Positions 1 through 11,476 of a stretch of DNA of 64,000 nt are shown here, piece by piece. This DNA is from Enoplolaimus lenunculus (Eukaryota; Nematoda; Enoplea; Enoplida; Thoracostomopsidae), in assembly GCA_030248215.1 (NCBI GenBank), contig JASANG010003499.1, positions 62,001 through 126,000 on the forward strand. The letters are read 5' to 3'. The notes under the pieces were generated by a model. It saw only the letters and a list, made by a program, of their open reading frames with translations, did no database searches and was not told the DNA's origin. Each line of letters opens with the position of its first letter. The first letter of the stretch is position 1. Made by a program: the position numbers and the translations under genes.

Positions 1-190
1 TTTCTCGGGTAGTATCCACGGATTTTGGGAGGGACCACTTCAGTACATGGGCCGGGATTGGTTTCTCATTAAATACGACCCCTTAAATTGGTAACCTGAG
101 AGACACACAATCATTCAGGGCTGGTATACTGGCACCAAAATTGGCTTTGGCATTTTGATCCAAACTGCAGCACTACGGACTATGTAACGT

Positions 191-371
191 TGCAGTAAAG
201 ACGGTCGGCAGACCAAGGAACAAATTCCAATTCTGTAACGAACTTGTTTCTTGAATATTGTTTGAGTGCTGACCTTTACCCAACCTCTACTCAATATTTT
301 AAAACCGGTAAAGTACAGACGATCTGCCCTCTAAGCAGCACCTTCCTATACCGCCGACGGTCTTTACTGCA
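191..371. repeat. foldback element with 19-bp inverted ends
   Basis: TGCAGTAAAGACGGTCGGC at 191-209 is matched as a reverse complement at 353-371 with one difference. The 143 bp between are not repetitive. Size and structure fit a short MITE or foldback unit; no clear target duplication. Confidence 0.6.
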
Positions 372-504
372 CCGTGGTTGTTACAACAGTTTAGAAAAAT
401 AATTACATATTAGGGGCGTATGCAAAAGAAATAGAATATCTCAGCCGAAATTTCCGGAAAAAGTCGAAAAAGACACTTTTACATCATATAACATTACCTG
501 CATA

Positions 505-952
505 CCGTAGTGACCCGAATAAGAGGGGGGACTGATATTTATTTGGCCTCTCCAGAGGGTACCCCCCTCCTTGTTATTCAGTTACGGAGTGTTATTTATT
601 TTCAACCCACGCTCCGCTGCCCTTCGTTACTGATATACAACCGGTACTGCAATTATCCGTTGAATTAATCGTTTATTTGTCTTGTGTCAATAGCTATTGC
701 GATAATACAAGGTTATACTTAGGAATGTACTTTCAAAATTTAAGTTGGCTTTAAAGTTTCGAACTCAAATTATTTGGTCCTGGAGTCATTTATGCTCTAC
801 AATTAGGGTTAATTGACATTTATGTACTCTAATTAGGGTTTAGAGACTCTATCCGCTTACGGACTCTTATTAAGGATACGGACTCCAATAGATTCGGACT
901 CAAATGGGGACCCCTCTTATTACCCCTCGCCCTCTTATTCGGGTTAATACAG
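505..952. mobile_element. TA-flanked MITE, copy 1
   Basis: 448 bp with inverted ends of the type CTGTAGTGACCCGAATAAG and CTTATTCGGGTTAATACAG, flanked on both sides by TA. TA duplication points to Tc1/mariner-type mobilisation. Same family at 8101, 12062 and 25197. The right half contains spaced repeats of CGGACTC with TATT. No transposase, so non-autonomous. Confidence 0.85.
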
Positions 953-3842
953 TAGGTCAACAAATAATTTTCGCACTCGCTGCCCTTGCTCGCAAAAAAC
1001 GTACAGACGAGGTTATTCTCTCCTGGAATTAAAGACTTGTACAACCATGTAACACACATAACCAAGATTTTTTGATTTTTATCTCTGAGTCCAATTTGCA
1101 TCAATGACACTGGGCGTTTGCCCTTCAGATGAGATGCCTACGAGCAATCACATTCTTGCTACCATAGTCATTTAAAAATAGTGAAATTATCGGTATATTT
1201 TTGGCATCAAATATAAATCGGTAAAATATCAAAGTACTACGTTAAACATGGTAATATGTTTTCATACTCTATGAGACACGGAACGTCCGTAAAAATTTCA
1301 CAGATTTGCTTGTAAAAGCTATGCGGTAGGTTGTTCAAATTTAGTTTTTTAAATTTCTGTCATCGTGCCGATTTCAAAGTTTACCCGAAGCTACCGTAAA
1401 AGCATAAAAGCTGGTATAATAGAGCGATTGTGTATACATAACAGGTTTTGAATAGGTTTCGACTTAAATCATGGCCCCTTTTCTCAACTAAAATGTGTCT
1501 AGCACCTATTACCAGTTGACGATAGGTTTGATGATAGGTCTTGTAACTTTCAAACTAGTGAATGCTGACGCTCAACATTTTGCACATTTTTCGCATTTGA
1601 ACTGCTCTACTTGTACACTTATTTTGAGTTCAGTGACTGCAACAGTTAGCAAATTTCAAAACCTATTACTTAATTGATGATAGTTGGTCAACACATTTGA
1701 GAATACCGTCCCGTGTGTCAAGTATTAGGCTTAAATTGACGCAACGCTTTGATTGCCACATTCGACGCAATCTGAAAATCTTAAAACACCGAAATATCTG
1801 GTTAATAAGCTATTAAAACTCTAAGATTTCAAATTAAAAAACATAATTTACAACGCAAAAATAATGGATAAAATACAATAATGAACCAAGCAAAAGTGCA
1901 ATACATATGTGCATTTAACTCAGTATATTTCCATCCTCGTTATTCTTACCAATATTGCAGAAAAATGAGCGAAAAGCTGACATGCGCTTAACATTACTAC
2001 CTGTAAAATAAAAATCAGTAAACGCACTCAATAGCTGCATAGTAGTTTGACCCAAAGCCACAGAAACGCCGGCACCGCTTCAATTATACGATTCGAAGTC
2101 TAGATGTCGACTGAAAATCGTATTTTATCTTATAGAAATTTTCATTTTCTAAATTTTAGTAGATCTTCTACCGCAGACCAATATTTTAAGGTGTCCGCGG
2201 ACTGCTTCTAAACCACCATGCCGCCGCACCAGAAAAGGGGTGCAAACCTGAGGCTGGGAATGCCGCCTGCAGCACATACAGTGTACAGTTAATAGGGAAA
2301 TATTGAAAACAATTTCGAGCAGAAACTTAATATTCTGCAACGGCTGTGGTTAAAATAAAACGATAGCGTTCTGATATTATATGTATGAGGGTTATTTTTA
2401 GGTGTAATAGATATCAGAGCACGCGTCGGCTCAGCGAGGATTCCGGTTTGCGAAGGGTCACACCAAATACTTCAGTATGTATGGCTTTGTTTTCGGACTT
2501 ATTTCTGCTCCGCTCGCATTAATATAGTTAACAGAAATAACTTTGTCAAAGTCAGTAAAAGTAGCCACGGTCACCTTGCTCGTATTCTGGCGACAGCCTC
2601 AGACCGTCATAAACTTTTCTATTTTATCCAAAATCAAATGACCGTATTCTCAAAAGCTTTGTATATTTCTCTATTCTATTCCATCCAACCTGTGTTTGCC
2701 CAAAAAATTAGTTTCATTTGAAAATCGTTAATGTGTCGATTGCTTGCTTATTGCTCTGTGACCAAAGAATTTTGAGAAAACCCTTCATATTTGAACCAGA
2801 AAATATATTTAGTTTTTCAACGCCGAAGGCAATGGCGTACAGTTCAGCCATGGCTAGAAACTCACTTTAAAGTTGTATGCATTGTACGACCCAAAATGAA
2901 TCGTAGCACACCTGGGCATTGTACCAGCCGGAAAGCTAGAAGAGTGGGGCCGGCAGCTCCCATATTTGAAGTCAGAAAATTTTGCATAAGGCCACTACTG
3001 CCTTCTAAATTATTAAAATTGTATTTGACTTCAGCGTATGCAATCCTCCTCATTTTTGGATCAACTGCTGTACGCCTGTTACACCTGCCCTACTTTGGTA
3101 CACATCTGTTTGTTGTTATATTTTCGTGTTTGTCGTTGTCAAGCTTACGACCAGGATTTGTTAGAAAAACAGGCCGCTAGATTCGCAGCGGAAGTAAAAT
3201 ATTCTAACATTGAACTGTTTTAATACTTTCGAAAAAATTTTCGACCAGGGAGAGAAAATATATTCGCACGAGTGGGCCAGTTTCCCCGCAGTTTCGGCCT
3301 CGGTCACACCCCACATTTCATGGGTACATCGCCTTCGCCTAGTGAAAACAATTTGTTTACTTCGCGAGACACATTGTGCAGTAATGTTTAACTTTTTACT
3401 AACGGACATAAATCTTAATAAAAACAGCCATTTACGAGCGTTGGGGACTATTATAAAATTCTATCATTCCTACATAACAGCAACAACAAAATTGTGTCTC
3501 CCCCGGTCGGCAGAACTACAAAGGATTCCTGGGTCATGAGTTTGTTTATGGCACGTCTACGGAATTCAAACGGGTATAACATGAATTGAAGAATGAGTGA
3601 ACATCTGAAGTAGCCGTCAGACATGATTAAAGCAAACTATAGCCAAATTGGTTGCAATACTTGGTTTTGTTCTGCAGAAAACATTACAGTCTTCAAACTA
3701 ATTTATGCTAAAATACGTATTGTGGGCGTACTACTTTTATAGCTATTTATTCAATTTTACGTTTTCAAAACCTTAAGCAAATACTTTATTAATGGTTGGT
3801 GGAATTTTATTTTCACGGGGGTGCCTTAATAATCCTGTTCCT

Positions 3843-3984
3843 GGCCCATGTATAGAACAGGGCCGGTTCGTTTTCCGAAGAGGCTATAATAGAGCCAGTT
3901 TAAGCTTTAGACTAATTTTTTGCTTAGGCTTAGGCTTTGTAATATGCCTATACTTCTGTTCCGACCCTGTTCTATACATGGGCC
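3843..3984. mobile_element. hAT-type MITE, GGCCCATGTATAGAACAGGG family
   Basis: 142 bp with about 22-bp inverted ends, flanked by CTGTTCCT (3835-3842) and CTATTCCT (3985-3992), an 8-bp duplication with one mismatch, which is the hAT hallmark. Core holds GCTTAGGCTTAGGC after an AATTTTTT spacer. Best-matched relative at 35297; related at 21283 and 22357. Confidence 0.85.
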
Positions 3985-5119
3985 CTATTCCTAAATGTTC
4001 GCTAGCCAATCAGTTTAATAGTAAAACTAATAATTAAGGATGACATCGTGCTATGATATTTTTTGACACCTACTGATAATAGTATTAATTAATTTTCAAG
4101 TGCAAAATGGTAAATGGTTGTAGGTAAAATTTGAAAGATTTAAGAGCGCAATAAAAAGATGTTTTAGATTTTTTGAAAAAAATTGATAAAATAACACAAA
4201 TTGTCAAAAATCTACAGCGGTAAACATCAAAATTGAAGGCACAACAGGGAAAACGTGTGTTCTATGGAAAAGAGTAGATTGATTTTCTTAGTCAGCTATC
4301 GTGCAAAAAATTAGACAATTCACAATTCTTAAAACAAAATATCATAGAGATGAATATCTTGTTAGCTTTAAGTCAAAAACGCTTACTAGATCGTATCACT
4401 ATTTTTAAAGCCGACTAAACATAGGAGGGGAGCCAAAAAATGTCAGAAATAGTTCGTCAAAAACGCGATAAACTTAATTGCTGCCTTCACCAAAAATTTG
4501 AAGAAATATTTCAATTTCGCTTTGACTTTTTCAGTTTCAGGACATCAGCTGCATGATGCAGCGAAGGATTGGTGGCATCGCTCTCCGTCTACGAAAATTT
4601 CGCTTCCCTCCAAGCCGAAACCTTTTCCAATAATATCATAGTTTTCAAAATATGTTATGATCTGACAAAAATTTCAAGACCTACGTGCTGCTTTCACCGC
4701 TTTGATGTCAAGCCACTAGTCTGTATTTTATATTCTTCAAAATTTGTAAATTTTATTAATTTTTTCGAAATATTTGAAGCAGAAATTGGAAAATCCTAAA
4801 AAATACTTTGGTTCTGCAAAAATATAACACTAGTGTCTATTCCCTTCGGGGTTGACCCTTCTAATTACTCCGTACAGGAATTGAGAAAGGTCTTCATAAC
4901 TCAACTCTTCAAAATTTTTTTCTTCAACTTTCTATTATTTCTATTATTTTCTCACTTTATCACTTTCGAACTTACTATTCCGGTGTATCGCCACATTTCA
5001 CCCCAGGGTTTTCCCCCGGTGTTCCCCCCGGGGTTTCCCACCCTCTTTCCACCGTGTTTTTCCCACTGTTCCACCACCTTCCACCGTCCACCAGTTCCAC
5101 GGGTCTCACCGTTCCACCG

Positions 5120-5253
5120 CACCCCCCACCCCCCACCCCCCCCCCCCCACCCCACCCCACACCCCCCCCCACCACCCCCCCCCCCCCCCCCCCCCCGCCC
5201 CGCCCCCACCCCCCCCCCCCCCCCCCCCCCCCCCCTCCCGCCCCGCCCCCCCC
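5120..5253. repeat. poly-C / CCCCA low-complexity tract
   Basis: About 134 bp almost purely C with scattered A and a few G, including a run of over 25 C. It creates long Pro-rich frames on plus and Gly-rich frames on minus, which are not genes. The minus strand has G runs that could form G-quadruplexes. Length may be unreliable in the assembly. Confidence 0.9.
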
Positions 5254-5506
5254 AACAAACACTGCAGCAACAAGAAAAGCCAGCACCAGCAATATTATAT
5301 CAAAAAAAATAAAAAAAAAACTACAAAATTTTTAGAAATTTAAAATAGCAAAACAATAATAAATAAATATATTAAATTCTCTATCATTTAACCAAATCAC
5401 AACCAATAAATTCAATATACACACCATCCACAAAAAACCACACCTACAAAACCATAAAAATACAAATAAAAACTAAACTAAAAAATAAAAAAACCAATTT
5501 ATTTTT
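5254..5506. other. G-depleted A/C/T tract
   Basis: Follows the poly-C tract. Only eight G occur between 5254 and 5348, and none from 5349 to 5506 (158 bases). Ordinary base usage resumes at 5507. The strand asymmetry continues that of the C tract, so the two are probably one compositional unit. Confidence 0.8.
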
Positions 5507-5766
5507 GATTTGCTTTGTGAATTTTGAAATTTAATATAATATAATGTAAAAGTGAAAAGTTTGCAAAATAATATATAAATTGGCGTTTCAACTATCTTGG
5601 ATGTAATAGCCATCTGGTATTCTGGGCAAATTTCGCTTTCATTCAGTTGCGCTTTGAGCTACTGAACAAAATGAATAATTTTGGATATGTTACTATTTAA
5701 GCAGGTGGTGGTCCGGCTTTAACAGTGTATCGCAACCGAATTTTAACTAGTCCAGCCCTGCTCAAT

Positions 5767-6201
5767 CAGAGTTGGACTTTACCCGCGGTAAACGCGGGTG
5801 GCGTAAAAAATTTGAGCCACGGGTAATACGGGTATACCCGCGGGTAAAGATTTGTATCACGCGCGTAAAAAATGACAGTTTTTACCTGCGGCAAACCTTT
5901 AGAAGTTAAGGTGCAAAACAATACGCTATTAACTAAGCTAGTCAATGAGTGCTGAAAACGCTAAAGTTCTGTGCTTTACTTAGTTGGGTTTGAAATTGGG
6001 TTGTTTCTAGTATTAAGCTTTCATGTGCCAAATTCATTGGAGGTATAACGCAAAACTTCATTAAAGGGCAAATCACCAGCAATCTTTAAAACACTGGTTT
6101 AAGTTCAGGCGCGGGTAACAGATGGGACATGGGTAGATCTTTTAGCGTAGATAAACCCGCGGGTAAAACATTCTGATTTGCCTGAGTAAAGCCCGAATCA
6201 G
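5767..6201. mobile_element. hAT-like MITE, CAGAG...TTTACCCGCGG family, copy 1
   Basis: Ends CAGAGTTGGACTTTACCCG and its degenerate inverse near 6181-6201. Subterminal regions are packed with CGGGTA / TACCCGCGGGTA palindromes. An inverted copy lies at 18111-18502, sharing internal text such as the AGCTTTCATGTG and TAGATCTTTTAGCG regions. Non-autonomous. Confidence 0.75.
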
Positions 6202-7946
6202 TTGACAAATCCTTATCCACCTACCGCTCTGTGCCCACAAGCGATAAATTTTTCTGACAATATTTAAAAATTTTAAAGTTGCTCTCATTTTTTTGCCTCT
6301 ACGACAATTCATTTTTATTGATAATAAACCATTTTAACTTCGACTCTTACGAACTAGACACAAGTTGCTTCGTTATTTAATTAATTTGTCACTTTATAGA
6401 CCGATACTCATTATTATACTCACCCAGATTTTTCGAAAAGAATCGATTAACAAATTTTTGATAACTAAAGCTTCTATATTTTGTCCGCGAGTGTTCGGCA
6501 ACTACTTCGTCTCTCCTTCAATTTTGAGTATAACAGTTCTGTTGATGACCGGCTCCAGAATATTTCAACATTCAAAATTCAACAAAATTTTGCAAAAAGC
6601 CAGAATTTGGCAAAATTTTGACTGACTACCACTGAAGTCAAAATGTTTGGTAGTTTTGAAGTTTTAAGCGTGACCGTCAAGAACCCAATGCTATACCCAA
6701 GATCAGGGATCGGCGTAGTTACCGGACCCTCCGCCCAAAACATCGACCCTCTAACCTACTTGTGGTTACGCATGTAACTTCATGTCAATTGGATTTCGAA
6801 AATTTATGAAATTTTTGAAAATTGGGCGCCCATCGACAGGAAAATAAAATCAGTGAACATGAAATTTGCAAAAATTTTGGTATATTCGTGCTCCGCTGGA
6901 CCTGGGATACACTTTTTCTTGGCATACAATCAAATTATACAGTTTTGGTATTTCCAGGTCGAGGCGACACGAATATGCCAAAATTTATGCAAAAAAAAAT
7001 GTGTTTCCTTATCTTATTCCCCCTGCCGAAGAAGGGTCAGAAATTGTCCTAGCATATAATTGTTTGAATGCTGTCAAAACATGAAAGTATTATGTTAATT
7101 TACAAATCAAGCTGTGACATAAAACGAGGAACAGCTAAGCCAGCCATATGCAAATCAACTAGCATAATTCTATAATGTTAACTTGCGGAGCAAGCTATAA
7201 TGTATTACCATTACTACTTTGTACCACAAATCAGAGGTTTTTAACCAACGTGTTAAACGACGGCAAATAAGTCAATGTGCCGCTTAAATGTAAGGAACAT
7301 TCGGGACTCATGAACCATTTTTTATTTATGAAATGGTCAATGGACGCAAATCTATAGCTGGGATAAGAATTTGTTAGCGCCGTAAATCTGAAAGCAATGA
7401 CAAAAATAGACATTTACAAGATTTAAACCGTTTAATCCTAAAGGTAAAAAGTTTTCTCGCTCGCTAGTAAACAAGAAAGTTGTCAAATTACACATTCTCA
7501 CAATAAAATCGTGTCCAGTGCATTTAGCTTCTGGCAAACATCGGGCAAACATCTGGCAAAATATGCGTGTGTTTTTGCTTTTAATGAGATGGTCCCTTGC
7601 TCTATCTATAGCGACCTCAAAAATCCGAATCGAATTTTATAATATTACTTAGCTATGTTATTATTAATTTTTATTAACCATTAACATAGCAGAAATTCAA
7701 ATTTAAACATTAATAGCGAGTTTGGCTCAGTTTAAAATTAACCGAAAAGTTCTTCGCCAACGCATTTTTGAAATATTCTGTTGACTGGCTCTCGGTCATG
7801 AATTTTAAAGCAGAGCCGGGACCACAAAATCAAAATCAAAAATATTCAAAACAGGACGTATCACGTGATATCATTGGCATAAAATGTTTTATTTTATTAA
7901 GTAATAACTGGCAACTTGAAAATCCATAGCTAGCCGGGGCCAAAAG

Positions 7947-8750
7947 CAGGGGACTGACCAGATAACCGGTTCCGATTCAATGTCTGGCAAAACCTGGCAT
8001 CCGTATCCGGTTGTGGTATCCGGTATAAACCTACCGGATACCTTATATTTGCGGCTGTGTCCCAAATATTAGAAAACTAATTTTAAATGTCGAAATACTA
8101 CTGTAGTGACCCGAATAAGAGGAAGGACTGTTATTTATTTGGCTTCTCAAGAGGGTACCCTCCTTGTTATTCTGTTACGGACTGTTATTTATTTTTAACC
8201 CACGCTCCGCATCTGATGAAGTAAACGTTTATTTTTTTCTTGTGTGAATAGCTTGAGCGATAATACAAGGTTATACTTAGGAATGTACTTTCAAAATTTA
8301 AGTACACTTTAAAGTTTCGAACTCAAATTATTTGGTCCTGCAGTCATTTATGCGCTACAATTAGGGTTAATTGACGTTTATGGACCCTAATTTGGGTTTA
8401 GGGACTCTATCCGCTTACAGACTCTTATTAGGGATACGGACTCCTATTGATTCGGACTCAAAATGGGGACCCCTCTTATTACCCCCCTCTTATTCGGGTC
8501 AATACAGTAGATATTTTGCAGCGACTACAATTCTGGATAAGTAAAGATTGGACACTGACATGTATCGAAAAATCCAAGCCAACAATTAATCTTAATTCCA
8601 TAATTGCATAGTTTTACACGACCTAAAAATTCGGACTGCGCACCGATTTAGATCCTATATCCGGTTAACATGAGGCTCCGGTTCCGGTACAAAATTTAGT
8701 ATCCGGATCTGGTTCCAATGTCCGGTAAGATTAACATCTGGTCGATCCAT
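7947..8750. mobile_element. hAT-like element interrupted by a TA-MITE
   Basis: Left end CAGGGGACTGACCAGATAAC, right end ATCTGGTCGATCCAT as inverse. Subterminal CCGGTA / TATCCGG repeats lie on both sides. Flanks CCAAAAGC and CCAAAGAG are a possible decayed 8-bp duplication. The TA-MITE copy 2 (8101-8507) sits inside, so this element is older. Confidence 0.6.
8101..8507. mobile_element. TA-flanked MITE, copy 2
   Basis: 407 bp, ends CTGTAGTGACCCGAATAAG and its inverse ending CAATACAG, flanked by TA at 8099-8100 and 8508-8509. Internal match to the 505 copy is extensive. Nested in the 7947-8750 element. Confidence 0.88.
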
Positions 8751-9256
8751 CCAAAGAGGTTCAGCCTCCTAACCAGGTCAACCAGCTAGGGAGAAACCCT
8801 TTTATGATGGCACCTTGTTTAAACAGTGGTTTTAGCTCCGAACGCATGTCATGTGAAATCCAGGCGTGAACCTTCCTGAATCTTTTGATCGCTATAATGT
8901 TGAACGGCTTAAGGAACTTGGTACGTAATTTAAATTGTTTAACTTTTAAAACTGTTATATTTAAAAGCGTTATTTCATGCCCATGGCTTACCTTGTGTGT
9001 TATAGGAAGCCAAAATAATTTCAAACAACCAATCAGATAGTTAGCGTAAATGTTAATCGTTGTTCATAAGCTTTTTTCTGGATTACGGTGAAATTTTTGC
9101 AGTTAAGTTGAGCATGAGAAATGCACCACAGCTAACTGATTTCTCGGAAAAAACATTTTTCATTATCTTAGATATTTTTCGATAGTAATTTAAAGCAGAA
9201 AAATTTAGATCTCTCGACCACTGATTGCTTATCTTCGATTGATTACACATACTTAC

Positions 9257-9565
9257 CGGACCATCTCATCCACGGATAAAATGGCGACGTATCTTCTTGT
9301 GGTGTCAACGGATGAAATCCTGGCCCGTGATGTCCCCCCGCATGAGTAGCGTATGCAAAATAGCTCGGATATCCAGGATGGTGTACAGCATGTATTGGGC
9401 CAATAAATTGTCTCATTGAACTGCATGGATGAGAGTATGCCATACCAACAGGAGCCCCCGTGGGACCTACAACTCCACCTTGTTGCACCATGGCTCCTGT
9501 TCCTGCCGCGGCCAAACCGTACTGAGCTGCCGCTGCTGCTGATGCGTATCGCATTTGATCACCAA
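9257..9565 (-). CDS. Hox gene exon 2 (hexapeptide exon)
   Basis: 309 nt, exactly 103 codon equivalents, phase 1 at both ends. Acceptor TTTCAG|TTGGTGATC, donor TCCG|GTAAGT. Encodes GDQMRYASAAAAAQYGLAAAG, a Gly/Val-rich stretch, a His/Tyr/Gly-rich stretch (HHPGYPSYFAYATHAGGHH) and the PBC-binding hexapeptide in DTSPFYPWMRWSG. Because both ends share the same phase, the exon could be skipped without shifting the frame into a following phase-1 homeobox exon. Splice sites and the YPWM motif make this a confident exon. Confidence 0.88.
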
Positions 9566-11476
9566 CTGAAATTTATAATTTATGAAAAAATTAAAACATT
9601 TCGTTAATAGTTAAAAGTTATGAGTTTTACGAAGTCAATTTGGTGCAACAATTATCTGTCGCATGAGAACCTTAATTGGTATTAGACAAAGTTTTAGTTT
9701 TATTGACAAGCGAACTGAACAAACACAATCAGACAAAAAAATTCAATTTTGAACATGGGCTGTAACTTACAAGGCCAAACAGTTTTCATGAGTAGCTGAT
9801 GATGGTTTTTCAAACAAAACAACTTACGAAAAACTCAACAATTAGAAAATTAAATAATCCAAAGTTAATCTGAATTTGTAGGCTGTAACGCTTCAATTTG
9901 GTCAATCACTTACGTATTTACTATTTACTTAGCTTAAGTTCGCTTTTAGAAACGATAAATCAGTTATGTATATAATTGCTCAGCAAATATTTTAAGTCCA
10001 AGACCGTATTTAAAGTAGGCTTTCTAAAACCCGGCCACTTATTGTAAACGAATCCTCTAAAAACTTTAAACTTAAATAATAGCTTAGCTTAAACTGAAAT
10101 ATGAGTTTGAGTAAACCTTCTGTGGCCAGGTGCACTAAGTAAACCAGAATTTCAAATTTACTTTAAACTGACATATTTTAAAATTTAAGACGAGTTTAAT
10201 TTAAACTTAATTTTAGTTAAGATGTAAGTGGTGCTCAGAAACAAAGTATATAGTCCTTAAAATTCATTAAGTTTAAATTAAACCAATAATATGTTAGATT
10301 GCAATTGAGTTCAACTGTAACCTTACAAGTTAGTTTAGTTAATCTATAAAGTTACTTTAATACTGCTAAATTATCTTAAGCTTAAATCGAATTAGTTTAA
10401 GCTTTTAGATGGAAGGAATATGCAAATCGCTAACGATTATTTATAGCTATTCAGTGTTTGTTCCCTAAAGACTGCGATGAATCCAATTTACCTGAACCTC
10501 CAACATGATGTGTAGCAGCGAACATCCAGTCTAACCCAGACGCAGCTGCAGCCGCGGCAACAGCGGCGTTAGCAGACCCCTGGACACTGCCACCTTGGGA
10601 AAATCCAAGATTTTGGCTGCCGTCTGGAGCAGCAGATAAATACTGGTTTTGAAATTTGCTTCCTTGATTCGGTCCTAACTGAAAAGGTGTCTGCTCTGTC
10701 GAAGGTGCAGGATTTAAATTTAAATTTGGCTGTTCGCCAAATTCTAACTGCTGTCCGTCATAGCTGGTGTTGTTGTTGCTATAAGAAGTGTGGGAAGAAA
10801 TTTGTAAATAATGAGGTGGCGTTTCTACAGTTGACGATTGTATAGTATTACTTTGAGGTCTTGATTTTGAATTTTCAACCGTAGGACCATGAGAGGGGAC
10901 GTCATCACTTGCGAGGGGCGTATTTCGACTCGCGCTTGGGCTGAGGGGCGCAGGATGTAAATTGTTGTGAATACGTGATGGGTCCACATGCGAACAGTCA
11001 GCGGTGTTGCATGCAAAGTGTGACTTAATGCCCGACACATCACGCATTATTTCTTCATCTTGCTTGCTGCTACTAATCAGGTCATACCCATGCACGGCAT
11101 TATTACTGCTTTCGTCGAACGCAACATTGCTCACTAGTGATCCACCGTGAGAATTTCTCACAGTCAGAGCATGGGAATCTTCTTGACTGTGAGCATTTCC
11201 CGCACTTAAATTTGGTGAGTCATTGCTTTGTTGAGTTGGATGTCGAGTATACGATGGAGGGCTGCCTGAAGTGTTAAGAGTATGGTTTAAATTTTGTAAG
11301 TTTGTTGATGTTGTGCTAATTTGGTTTGCCATATTATTAGCATTGGTACACCAGTTGTAGTAAGCTGTACTTGAATGCTCATTAGAGCTGGTGCCCATTG
11401 AATGAGCATGAGTCAATGGAATGTTCAACCCGCATTGTGTATTTGAGTTCGCGAGTACGTTCCAATTCGGATACAT
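9257..11476 (-). CDS. Hox gene, 5' two coding exons (homeobox exon outside window)
   Basis: Partial Hox-class homeobox transcription factor; by family it would act in the nucleus in axial patterning with PBC (Pbx/Exd) cofactors. Join exon 1 (11476 down to 10492) to exon 2 (9565 down to 9257): 328 full codons, one split codon, then exon 2, 431 residues so far. The diagnostic feature is the hexapeptide SPFYPWMRWSG at the end of exon 2, immediately before a GTAAGT donor, where Hox genes usually place the intron before the homeobox. Exon 1 is rich in Ser, Asn, Thr and His and ends with an Ala run and GLDWM. I chose MYPNW as start because the codons upstream look non-coding (basic and hydrophobic, unlike the Ser/Asn-rich protein). 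The usual Hox N-terminal MSSYF-type motif is absent. The linker YPWMR.SG recalls central Hox classes (6-8), but without the homeodomain the paralogy group cannot be called. Confidence 0.85.
9566..10491 (-). other. Hox intron 1
   Basis: 926 bp intron between the two Hox exons, bounded by GTAAAT and TTTCAG on the minus strand. AT-rich, with many short TTTAAAC / AGTTTAA / CTTAAGCTT motifs between about 10000 and 10420 that partly pair with each other. No coding potential seen. Confidence 0.7.
10492..11476 (-). CDS. Hox gene exon 1 (N-terminal region)
   Basis: Coding part 985 nt, 328 codons plus one base (phase 1 donor). Begins ATG TAT CCG AAT TGG (MYPNWNVLANSN). The body is low-complexity Ser/Asn/Thr/His/Gln-rich with no folded domain visible, typical of a Hox transactivation region. 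Near the end there is an Ala run of mixed GCN codons (ANAAVAAAAAAS) followed by GLDWMFAATHHVGGS. The donor reads CAG|GTAAAT on the minus strand (intron begins at 10491). The frame stays open upstream of the chosen ATG to an in-frame Met at 11626, but that segment is probably 5' UTR. Confidence 0.85.

Larger units (their letters stand above)
1..9256 (-). other. Hox intron 2, partial, over 9.2 kb without homeobox
   Basis: From the exon 2 donor (GTAAGT at 9256) to the window edge I looked on the minus strand for a homeodomain third helix (KIWFQNRR-like) and found none. The stretch is AT-rich and holds the mobile elements listed separately. By inference this is the intron before the homeobox exon, which must lie beyond base 1. 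Remaining segments (373-504, 953-3842, 3985-4980, 5510-5766, 6202-7946, 8751-9256) contain only short chance reading frames; I see nothing definable in them. Confidence 0.6.

Noticed and set aside
2149-2340. GC-richer patch with CACCATGCCGCCGC (plus) and a Cys/Arg-rich frame (minus), possibly an exon
   Set aside because: Neither strand gives a known motif; it lies in the Hox intron but does not resemble a homeodomain.
4833-5335. Long Pro-rich (plus) and Gly-rich (minus) open frames
   Set aside because: They are translations of the poly-C tract; several frames on both strands are open at once, with no domain or splice context.
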